A DNA stretch of 64,000 nt from Chaenocephalus aceratus. Taxonomy: Eukaryota > Chordata > Actinopteri > Perciformes > Channichthyidae. Below are positions 24,005-34,375 of this stretch, piece by piece. The DNA is taken from assembly GCA_023974075.1 (NCBI GenBank), contig JAMFTG010000070.1, positions 1 to 64,000 on the forward strand. The letters run 5' to 3'. Within the stretch, counting starts at the first letter, position 1; each line of letters opens with the position of its first letter. The notes beneath the pieces were generated by a model. The model searched no databases. It was given only the letters and a program-made list of their open reading frames with translations, and was not told where the DNA came from. Position numbers and translations under genes: made by a program.

Positions 24005-24650
24005 AATAGTCAAAAAGTCAGAATTCCGAGTTTGAAGTCAGAATTCCGAGATTAAAGTCAGAATTCTGCTAAAAAAAGTCAGAATTCCGAGTTTGAAGTC
24101 AAAATTCCGAGATTAAAGTCAGAATTCTGCTAAAAAAAGTCAGAATTCCGAGTTTGAAGTCAGAATTCCGAGATTAAAGTCAGAATTCTGCTAAAAAAAG
24201 TCAGAATTCCGAGATTAAAGTCAGAATTCCGAGATTAAAGTCAGAATTCTGCTAAACAAAGTCAGAATTCCGAGTTTGAAGTCAGAATTCCGAGATTAAA
24301 GTCAGAATTCTGCAAAAAAAAGTCAGAATTCCGAGTTTGAAGTAAAAATTCCGAGATTAAAGTCAGAATTCTGCTAAAAAAAGTCAGAATTCCGAGTTTG
24401 AAGTCAGAATTCCGAGATTAAAGTCAGAATTCTGCTAAAAAAAGTCAGAATTCCGAGATTAAAGTCAGAATTCCGAGATTAAAGTCAGAATTCTGCTAAC
24501 AAAAGTCAGAATTCCGAGTTTGAAGTCAGAATTCCGAGATTAAAATCAGAATTCTGCTAAAAAAAAGTCAGAATTCCGAGTTTCAAGTCAGAATTCCGAG
24601 ATTAAAATCAGAATTCTGCTAAAAAAAGTCAGAATTCCGAGACTAAAGTC
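24005..24650 (+). repeat. Minisatellite E (60-bp unit, about 11 copies)
   Basis: The unit is made of three related 20-mers: AAAAAAGTCAGAATTCCGAG, TTTGAAGTCAGAATTCCGAG and ATTAAAGTCAGAATTCTGCT. In two units the middle 20-mer is replaced by the ATTAAA type. EcoRI sites (GAATTC) occur about every 20 bp. Single units of the same word occur at 22185-22320, 22905-22990, 23145-23225 and 32740-32765. Confidence 0.95.
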
Positions 24651-24790
24651 AGAATTTTGCAGCAATAAGCAAATAAAACCCTGAACACGGGCCCTGAATG
24701 CAACACACACACGTCTCGTTCAATGTCAAACATTCCTGTTCACAAGTTTTCACAACTCAACAGTTTTGTTGTTGTTCTTTCATTATGATA

Positions 24791-25170
24791 GCCTGCAGAT
24801 ACTGCCTGCTGTGGTCCTGCTCAGTGTGACCGGATCATGTTTCACTGTTGGTCCTGGTGTTTAGGAGGATTGTATTATAAGCCCACCTCCTTTTAGAAGT
24901 ATATGTTGATTTAAGATATGTTTATCTCATGTTTAAATGTCCTTTGCTGGGGACTTTGGGGACTTTCAGATTTTCCCACCAGGATTGTCGTGGCCAAACC
25001 AACATTACCATATTATGGTGGTACTTATGGCAAACTTTGTTTATTGTCACTTGTGTGTGGGGCTAAGGTTTATTGAGTTTCTTCATAACCTGTGATCTGG
25101 CTCAGCTTTCTGTTGACTGCCCATCCTGAGTCTAACGTTTGCATCTTGTTACGTGTGCCGAGTTTCTTCC
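24791..25170. other. Gene-free stretch
   Basis: No gene or repeat border is recognised. Confidence 0.4.
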
Positions 25171-25178
25171 ACACATGT

Positions 25179-25370
25179 TACATTACATGTCACATGTTAG
25201 ACGCTTTTATCCAAAGCGACTTACATACATTCAGTACTGTGGACAATCCCCACAGGAGCAATTTGGGGTGAAGCATCTTGCCCAGGGACACAACGACATG
25301 CTGGGACTCAAACTGGCTACCCCCTGATTCGAAGTCCAGCACGCTACCCACTGAGCCACAGCCTCCCTGT
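25179..25370. mobile_element. Short dispersed repeat (192 bp) with 8-bp target duplication
   Basis: The element contains GACGCTTTTATCCAAAGCGA (a perfect small hairpin, CGCTTTTATCCAAAGCG), CTTGCCCAGGGACACAACGA and CTACCCACTGAGCCACAGCC. This is wording common to many fish genomes. ACACATGT flanks it at 25171-25178 and 25371-25378. The 8-bp duplication fits a hAT-type insertion; a tRNA-like SINE origin is the alternative. Confidence 0.65.
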
Positions 25371-25378
25371 ACACATGT

Positions 25379-25970
25379 AGCACACAACAGGAAACTGGAA
25401 ACACGCTCTAAAATCTCTAAACACTCTGACAATGTTTGTAAGAAAGTGGTGGACGGTAAGTAACAACATTACAGTAACAGTTCTGGCTCTTGTCCTTCAC
25501 TTCTATCCATTTCTTGCAACTTTATTCTTCATGTGCTTTCTTTAGTAAAAGGAACTTTACCTATAACTCACTATTTCAAAACCGGCTTTTAATTTGCTCA
25601 TAAGAAACCGAGTCTCGTGCCATTCTTTAAGTTTGTTTGAGGATTTCTTGTTACTTTTCGTCTTCACCCTTGGATGTGTCTTTTCTTTTGGTTTCACTCC
25701 AGTGGCAACGAAAACATCATCACGTGCTCGCTGTGACTTCTCTGGACAATGAGCAGCTCTTTTCACACCCGGGCTCGATCGGACATTACACAGCCTCTGA
25801 TGCTATTGCCTTCTCACACACATGTCCCCCGGCTAACGTCATATAATAACTTTAGGGTTGTAGTGCATGTGTGAAAATGTCTGAGGTTCACTCTGCTTCA
25901 GTGACCTCCCGTTAAAAGATGTCAAGCGTTTAACACCGCCTCTTAAAGAGTCCTGTTTTCAAGCAAACAA
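25379..25970. other. Gene-free stretch
   Basis: No coding exon or RNA gene is recognised. Confidence 0.4.
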
Positions 25971-26020
25971 GTTCAGTGACTGAACTCTGCATGAAGCTGG
26001 CTGTAAATCAGTGTGTGTTA
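25971..26020 (+). repeat. Left copy of a direct repeat flanking the large hAT-like element
   Basis: GTTCAGTGACTGAACTCTGC, then ATGAAGCTGGCTGTAAATCA and GTGTGTGTTA are found again, diverged, at 31728-31798 on the far side of the 5.7-kb element. Confidence 0.75.
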
Positions 26021-26023
26021 TAG

Positions 26024-29000
26024 CAGAGGCGGGAAGTAGTGCAGTACAAATACTTCGTTACTGTACTTAAGTACATTTGTTTGGTATCAGTACTTTACCC
26101 CACTAATTATTTTTGACGACTTTTTACTTTCTACTTCTTACATGTTGAACACAAATACCTGTACTTTCTACTTCTTACATGTTGAACTCAAATACCTGTA
26201 CTTTCTACTTCTTACATGTTGAACTCAAATACCTGTACTTTCTACTTCTTACATGTTGAACTCAAATACCTGTACTTTCTACTTCTTACATGTTGAACTC
26301 AAATACCTGTACTTTCTACTTCTTACATGTTGAACTCAAATACCTGTACTTTCTACTTCTTACATGTTGAACACAAATACCTGTACTTTCTACTTCTTAC
26401 ATGTTGAACCCAAATACCTGTACTTTCTACTTCTTACATGTTGAACACAAATACCTGTACTTTCTACTTCTTACATGTTGAACACAAATACCTGTACTTT
26501 CTACTTCTTACATGTTGAACTCAAATACCTGTACTTTCTACTTCTTACATGTTGAACCCAAATACCTGTACTTTCTACTTCTTACATGTTGAACCCAAAT
26601 ACCTGTACTTTCTACTTCTTACATGTTGAACCCAAATACCTGTACTTTCTACTTCTTACATGTTGAACACAAATACCTGTACTTTCTACTTCTTACATGT
26701 TGAACACAAATACCTGTACTTTCTACTTCTACATGTTGAACCCAAATACCTGTACTTTCTACTTCTTACATGTTGAACCCAAATACCCGTACTTTCTACT
26801 TCTTACATGTTGAACCCAAATACCCGTACTTTCTACTTCTTAAATGTTGAACACAAATACCTGTACTTTCTACTTCTTACATGTTGAACCCAAATACCTG
26901 TACTTTCTACTTCTTACATGTTGAACACAAATACCTGTACTTTCTACTTCTTACATGTTGAACCCAAATACCTGTACTTTCTACTTCTTACCTGATGAAC
27001 CCAAATACCTGTACTTTCTACTTCTTACATGTTGAACCCAAATACCTGTACTTTCTACTTCTCACATGTTGAACCAAATACCTGTACTTTCTACTTCTTA
27101 CATGTTGAACCCAAATACCTGTACTTTCTACTTCTTACATGTTGAACCCAAACCTGTACTTTCTACTTCTTACATGTTGAACACAAATACCTGTACTTTC
27201 TACTTCTTACATGTTGAACACAAATACCTGTACTTTCTACTTCTTACATGTTGAACCCAAATACCTGTACTTTCTACTTCTTACATGTTGAACCCAAATA
27301 CCCGTACTTTCTACTTCTTACATGTTGAACCCAAATACCCGTACTTTCTACTTCTTACATGTTGAACACAAATACCCGTACTTTCTACTTCTTACATGTT
27401 GAACCCAAATACCCGTACTTTCTACTTCTTACATGTTGAACACAAATACCTGTACTTTCTACTTCTTACATGTTGAACCCAAATACCTGTACTTTCTACT
27501 TCTTACCTGATGAACCCAAATACCTGTACTTTCTACTTCTTACATGTTGAACCCAAATACCTGTACTTTCTACTTCTCACATGTTGAACTCAAATACCTG
27601 TACTTTCTACTTCTTACATGTTGAACACAAATACCTGTACTTTCTACTTCTCACATGTTGAACACAAATACCTGTACTTTCTACTTCTCACATGTTGAAC
27701 ACAAATACCTGTACTTTCTACTTCTTACATGTTGAACACAAATACCTGTACTTTCTACTTCTTACATGTTGAACCCAAATACCTGTACTTTCTACTTCTC
27801 ACATGTTGAACTCAAATACCTGTACTTTCTACTTCTCACATGTTGAACCCAAATACCTGTACTTTCTACTTCTCACATGTTGAACTCAAATACCTGTACT
27901 TTCTACTTCTCACATGTTGAACCCAAATACCTGTACTTTCTACTTCTCACATGTTGAACTCAAATACCTGTACTTTCTACTTCTCACATGTTGAACTCAA
28001 ATACCTGTACTTTCTACTTCTCACATGTTGAACCCAAATACCTGTACTTTCTACTTCTTACATGTTGAACTCAAATACCTGTACTTTCTACTTCTCACAT
28101 GTTGAACCCAAATACCTGTACTTTCTACTTCTCACATGTTGAACCCAAATACCTGTACTTTCTACTTCTCACATGTTGAACCCAAATACCTGTACTTTCT
28201 ACTTCTCACATGTTGAACCCAAATACCTGTACTTTCTACTTCTCACATATTGAACTCAAATACCTGTACTTTCTACTTCTTACATGTTGAACCCAAATAC
28301 CTGTACTTTCTACTTCTTACATGTTGAACTCAAATACCTGTACTTTCTACTTCTCACATGTTGAACACAAATACCTGTACTTTCTACTTCTTACATGTTG
28401 AACTCAAATACCTGTACTTTCTACTTCTTACATGTTGAACTCAAATACCTGTACTTTCTACTTCTTACATGTTGAACTCAAATACCTGTACCTTCTACTT
28501 CTTACATGTTGAACTCAAATACCTGTACTTTCTACTTCTTACATGTTGAACCCAAATACCTGTACTTTCTACTTCTTATATGTTGAACCCAAATACCTGT
28601 ACTTTCTACTTCTTACATGTTGAACACAAATACCTGTACTTTCTACTTCTTACATGTTGAACACAAATACCTGTACTTTCTACTTCTTACATGTTGAACA
28701 CAATACCTGTACTTTCTACTTCTCACATGTTGAACTCAAATACCTGTACTTTCTACTTCTTACATGTTGAACCCAAATACCTGTACTTTCTACTTCTTAT
28801 ATGTTGAACCCAAATACCTGTACTTTCTACTTCTTACATGTTGAACACAAATACCTGTACTTTCTACTTCTTACATTTTGAACACAAATACCTGTACTTT
28901 CTACTTCTTACATGTTGAACTCAAATACCTGTACTTTCTACTTCTCACATGTTGAACTCAAATACCTGTACTTTCTACTTCTTACATGTTGAACCCAAAT

Positions 29001-31726
29001 ACCTGTACTTTCTACTTCTTACATGTTGAACTCAAATACCTGTACTTTCTACTTCTTACATGTTGAACACAAATACCTGTACTTTCTACTTCTTACATGT
29101 TGAACTCAAATACCTGTACTTTCTACTTCTTACATGTTGAACTCAAATACCTGTACTTTCTACTTCTTACATGTTGAACTCAAATACCTGTACTTTCTAC
29201 TTCTTACATGTTGAACCCAAATACCTGTACTTTCTACTTCTTACATGTTGAACTCAAATACCTGTACTTTCTACTTCTTACATGTTGAACACAAATACCT
29301 GTACTTTCTACTTCTTACATGTTGAACCCAAATACCTGTACTTTCTACTTCTTACATGTTGAACTCAAATACCTGTACTTTCTACTTCTTACATGTTGAA
29401 CACAAATACCTGTACTTTCTACTTCTTACATGTTGAACTCAAATACCTGTACTTTCTACTTCTCACATGTTGAACCCAAATACCTGTACTTTCTACTTCT
29501 CACATGTTGAACCCAAATACCTGTACTTTCTACTTCTCACATGTTGAACCCAACTACCTGTACTTTCTACTTCTCACATGTTGAACCCAAATACCTGTAC
29601 TTTCTACTTCTCACATATTGAACTCAAATACCTGTACTTTCTACTTCTTACATGTTGAACCCAAATACCTGTACTTTCTACTTCTCACATGTTGAACTCA
29701 AATACCTGTACTTTCTACTTCTCACATGTTGAACCCAAATACCTGTACTTTCTACTTCTCACATGTTGAACTCAAATACCTGTACTTTCTACTTCTCACA
29801 TGTTGAACCCAAATACCTGTACTTTCTACTTCTCACATGTTGAACTCAAATACCTGTACTTTCTACTTCTCACATGTTGAACACAAATACCTGTACTTTC
29901 TACTTCTCACATGTTGAACTCAAATACCTGTACTTTCTACTTCTTACATGTTGAACCCAAATACCTGTACTTTCTACTTCTTACATGTTGAACTCAAATA
30001 CCTGTACTTTCTACTTCTCACATGTTGAACCCAAATACCTGTACTTTCTACTTCTCACATGTTGAACCCAAATACCTGTACTTTCTACTTCTCACATGTT
30101 GAACCCAAATACCTGTACTTTCTACTTCTCACATGTTGAACCCAAATACCTGTACTTTCTACTTCTCACATATTGAACTCAAATACCTGTACTTTCTACT
30201 TCTTACATGTTGAACCCAAATACCTGTACTTTCTACTTCTTACATGTTGAACTCAAATACCTGTACTTTCTACTTCTCACATGTTGAACACAAATACCTG
30301 TACTTTCTACTTCTTACATGTTGAACTCAAATACCTGTACTTTCTACTTCTTACATGTTGAACTCAAATACCTGTACTTTCTACTTCTTACATGTTGAAC
30401 TCAAATACCTGTACCTTCTACTTCTTACATGTTGAACTCAAATACCTGTACTTTCTACTTCTTACATGTTGAACCCAAATACCTGTACTTTCTACTTCTT
30501 ATATGTTGAACCCAAATACCTGTACTTTCTACTTCTTACATGTTGAACCCAAATACCTGTACTTTCTACTTCTTACATGTTGAACACAAATACCTGTACT
30601 TTCTACTTCTTACATTTTGAACACAAATACCTGTACTTTCTACTTCTTACATGTTGAACTCAAATACCTGTACTTTCTACTTCTCACATGTTGAACTCAA
30701 ATACCTGTACTTTCTACTTCTTACATGTTGAACCCAAATACCTGTACTTTCTACTTCTTACATGTTGAACTCAAATACCTGTACTTTCTACTTCTTACAT
30801 GTTGAACACAAATACCTGTACTTTCTACTTCTTACATGTTGAACTCAAATACCTGTACTTTCTACTTCTTACATGTTGAACTCAAATACCTGTACTTTCT
30901 ACTTCTTACATGTTGAACTCAAATACCTGTACTTTCTACTTCTTACATGTTGAACCCAAATACCTGTACTTTCTACTTCTTACATGTTGAACTCAAATAC
31001 CTGTACTTTCTACTTCTTACATGTTGAACACAAATACCTGTACTTTCTACTTCTTACATGTTGAACTCAAATACCTGTACTTTCTACTTCTTACATGTTG
31101 AACACAAATACCTGTACTTTCTACTTCTTACATGTTGAACTCAAATACCTGTACTTTCTACTTCCTACATGTTGAACTCAAATACCTGTACTTTCTACTT
31201 CTTACATGTTGAACTCAAATACCTGTACTTTCTACTTCTCTCATGTTGAACTCAAATACCTGTACTTTCTACTTCTCACATGTTGAACTCAAATACCTGT
31301 ACTTTCTACTTCTCTCATTTCCCAAACAGCTGGTTCCTTTAGTCTGAATGTGTGTTTGGTGCGTGATCATTATTCTTTAGAGTCATTGCGTGCCTATTGA
31401 TTGGAACACGATCCGTGTATCCATCACTTCCTGGTCTTCTCTAAAGAAGAGGGACCAATGGAAACGTTGTCATGTTGCCGTTGTTCAGCATGGAAACATT
31501 CATTAGCTAACAATGACATTATTGTTCTATTAATATAAAGGGAGGTCAGGTACTCTTTAAAGCAGCTGCTAGCTGTGGGTACTTTTTACTGAAGTACACT
31601 TCAAAGCCTCTTTACTTTCACTTGAGTAAAGAAGTTTAGTCAGTACTTCTACTTTCACCAGAGTATTTTTAAACACGAGTTTCTGTACTTCTACTTGAGT
31701 ACAGGATGTGTGTACTTTTGCCATCT
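26024..31726 (+). mobile_element. hAT-like MITE expanded to 5.7 kb by internal minisatellite A
   Basis: The left end reads CAGAGGCGGGAAGTAG, then CAAATACTTCGTTACTGTAC and TTAAGTACATTTG. The right end reads TTGAGTACAGGATGTGTGTA, CTTTTGCCATCTT, so the ends are imperfect inverted repeats of the CAGAGATGGCAAAAGTA type typical of fish hAT MITEs. Between them lie array A and about 410 bp of right-hand body (ACAGCTGGTTCCTTTAGTCT ... ATATAAAGGGAGGTCAGGTA). The same body is present at 45916-46310. No transposase frame is present. Confidence 0.85.
26122..31315 (+). repeat. Minisatellite A, locus 2 (37-bp unit, about 140 copies)
   Basis: Highly regular 37-bp units (AAATACCTGTACTTTCTACT, TCTTACATGTTGAACCC) run for 5.2 kb. 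Rare marker variants (GTACCTTCTAC, TTATATGTTG, ACATTTTGAAC, CACATATTGAA) occur again about 1.9 kb later in the same order, showing internal segmental duplication. Units are much more uniform than at locus 1. Confidence 0.97.
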
Positions 31727-31727
31727 T

Positions 31728-31798
31728 GTTCAGTGACAGAGACTAAACTCTGCATTAAGCTGGCTGTGAATGGGGGGGGGGGGGGTCAGTGTGTGTTA
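31728..31798 (+). repeat. Right copy of the direct repeat flanking the large hAT-like element
   Basis: GTTCAGTGAC, ACTAAACTCTGCATTAAGCT, GGCTGTGAAT, a poly-G run and TCAGTGTGTGTTA match 25971-26020 with a few substitutions and a poly-G insertion. Confidence 0.75.
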
Positions 31799-32285
31799 CT
31801 ACATGCAAACGGAGGCTGGTAGCAGGGTCTTTCCCCCCCCAGCAGCTCACAGCCTGCTGCTACTTTACTGCCCTGCTCCCTCGGACTGATTAGCAGATGT
31901 ACATAAAAATACCACTGCTCGTTTTCAGGCGTTTTGTGGCGGCTTTAACAAGCCCACTAAACAATGGACAGTGTTTGGATCCTCTCTCTCCCCACACACG
32001 TTGTCTCAATTTGTCTGGATTGACAGTTAAAGCTTGCCAGAGGAAACAATAATGCAGAAGGGCGGAGGACAGGGGGGGTGACGCTGCCTTGTAAGGAGCC
32101 TCCGGGGTGATTCCTCCGTCTAAAACAATCTCGTGATTCACTCCTCGTTGCTAAGAGCTTGTGTTGAAAACAAAAGACAGTCCGAACTCTCTGGACGTCC
32201 TAACCCCTTCGTGACAAATCTGTCATCCAGAGAGCGCGACTCGCCTCCCTTTCCCTCCCTGGACATGGGGAATGTTACAGAGCAG

Positions 32286-32377
<92 letters not shown>

Positions 32378-33226
32378 GAAGAAGCCAAGAGTAGGAAACA
32401 GGAAGGCTTTTACATTGGAGGAATTTCCTGCCTGTTAGATGTGTATCACGGCATTTCTACCGTTTAAAAGAGACGGAGAGAGGCAGGAAAGTTGGCTCGG
32501 TGTGTCTGAAAAGTTTAGATCAGGAGCAGGTTTAAAACTCACAGTAGATCATTCTTCTCAAAGACTTACTTTAGGATTTCCACAACACTATCGCCTTCTG
32601 TTCCACTTTTTCTTATCCATCATTGCATTCCCGCTCTACAAGACTTTTTACCGAAGATAAATAAATGAAATCGAACACTTCCGAAAGGTACGGAAGACGA
32701 TAAGCTGGAGATTTGACCAAATTGTACATTTTGTATTCGTCGAAAAAAAAGTCAGAATTCCAAGATTACATTATTGTATTGAATTATAATTTTCTTATAA
32801 TTCTTAATTTAATATCCGAACAAAACAAAACTTTTGATCATATATACATTTTTCTTTTTACATGTGGCCTTAATCGGTTTCCATAATACCTGGGAAAACT
32901 TTTTGGAGAAATAAAAAAAACCGACAATGCTTTCAGATATTTCTCAATAAAGTCCTAGGATCTGGTGCATACAGAAGACAACAATAAACAAACCAACACA
33001 TAAAATAAGCACAGATAAATTAAAGTTGATCAAATATCATTCTACTATACTAAATAGTTCTGATACATGATGCATTTCTCATTAACTTCAGGGGTTTTTA
33101 AGTAAAGAATTTCTTTAAAAATACACAAAACTTAAGGCCCACCAAAGATCACGTCCCGACGGACCCGATTGTTGTGTCGCCTCACCTCTCCTGCGCCTTG
33201 GCCAACCAGTCGCACTGGAACACACG
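31799..33226. other. Gene-free stretch with long (TG)n
   Basis: A (GT)n tract of about 44 units lies at 32289-32376. The remainder holds no recognisable exon. A fragment of repeat E wording (AAAAAAAAGTCAGAATTCCA) is near 32744-32763. Confidence 0.6.
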
Positions 33227-33617
33227 GGGTGTTTCTCAATGTCGAGGACGCTTGCTTGGTAGCACATGTCTTCCGAGCGTCTTGCTTCAGAAGCGAGGCA
33301 AGAATCCTTCCTGGCATTCGGAAAACGAAGAGTGGAACAGGCGAGCAAGTGTGCAGGTGTGCGTCATATGAGAGGCCCCGCCTTACATTTTCCGACACAG
33401 ATTTAGGAAATTGGTCCGTGCGCAAAGCATTGTGGGGATTTTAAGACCGCGGAGTCTACACATGTGCAGCCTGGACATTTCTCCAAACGAAGTACGCCGG
33501 GCTCGGTAGAATTCCAAGTATGCTGGACCTTGGAACAGTCCTTCGGCGGCACTCGATGACGTAGTATGCTTGAAATAGTGGCTCTGGAGCAGCCTTCCTC
33601 GACATTGAGAAACACCC
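33227..33617. mobile_element. MITE with GGGTGTTTCTCAAT inverted ends, copy 1
   Basis: The left end GGGTGTTTCTCAATGTCGAG is mirrored by CTCGACATTGAGAAACACCC at the right end. The interior shares GGTCCGTGCGCAAAGCATTG, TGTGGGGATTTTAAG and TTCGGCGGCACTCGATGACG with the second copy at 61342-61903. Overlapping frames of 65-97 residues on both strands are within the element and not genes. No flanking duplication is visible here, whereas copy 2 has a 3-bp one. Confidence 0.88.
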
Positions 33618-33891
33618 TGTGTCACTACCCGATCTGCCGCCCTGCCCTATCTGCAGTGCGCATGTGCGAGATGGTCCGCCATATTGGACAACTCCGTACG
33701 GCAACCCAAGTAGGACACTTAAGTACATTGTCAGAATAAGTGAGAAATGGATTTAACTTCTGTCAGATGTTAAATTCATTTCTCACTTAAGTGTCCTACT
33801 TGGGTTGCCGTACGGAGTTGTCCAATATGGCGGACCATCTCGCACATACGCACTGCAGATAGGGCAGGGCGGCAGATCGGGTAGTGACACA
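33618..33891. repeat. Long near-perfect hairpin (107-bp arms, 60-bp loop)
   Basis: The left arm 33618-33724 and right arm 33785-33891 are reverse complements with one mismatch in 107 (GCGCATGTG against GCGTATGTG). Arms begin TGTGTCACTACCCGATCTGC and end GTAGGACACTTAAGT. The loop is itself partly self-complementary (GAGAAATGGATTTAAC against GTTAAATTCATTTCTC). It abuts the preceding MITE without a gap and is probably a recent foldback element or an inverted duplication. Confidence 0.93.
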
Positions 33892-34375
33892 CCGCAAAGA
33901 CTTCAGCCGACGGCCAAGTAGCACGTACGCACTGCGCATGCGTGAGTGGCAATAACTCTCCTTACCAGCAGGCGGCGGTAGTGTGTATTCGTCAACCGGC
34001 AACAACCGGAAGACAGACTGCGTGATAGATACAAACAACAAATAGCGTGCGTTCCATTTTCACTCTCGTCCATCACAGACTGTTTCGCATCACCACTTAA
34101 AATCGAAAACATGTTTAGTGCAGTACTGGAAAATGAAAAATAATAGCCGTCTGTGTGTGCCTTCTTCACTTCCGTTTCGCTTCTCATGCACTGATTCGCT
34201 AAGCTGAACAGCCAATCAGAGTGATTTCTTTAGCCGACGGCCGAATCGGCGGCGGAACGTGTCGACACGGCCGAAAAGACACGACGGGGCGGGACACACC
34301 AATCTGAGTAGGGGCGACAGGACGCTCATCGACGGCCAGACATCTATCGACATCGAAAATCGGAAGGACCTTTCT
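33892..34375 (-). mobile_element. Second copy of the element found at 20168-20620
   Basis: In reverse complement it shares ACTGAAGTCTTTGCGGTGTG, CTGCTGGTAAGGA, AAATCACTCTGATTGGCTGT and TTGGTGTGTCCCGCCCC-like wording with the 20-kb copy. It lacks the 13-bp GC expansion. Frames of 81-94 residues on the minus strand belong to the element. Confidence 0.65.

Noticed and set aside
25179..25370. tRNA gene or functional tRNA-derived SINE
   Set aside because: There is B-box-like wording, but no cloverleaf or A box could be laid out. The 8-bp flanking duplication fits a DNA element better.
33115..33728. Several overlapping frames of 65-97 residues
   Set aside because: They lie within the inverted-repeat MITE and the start of the hairpin. 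The equivalent interval in the nested copy at 61.3-61.9 kb has different frames.
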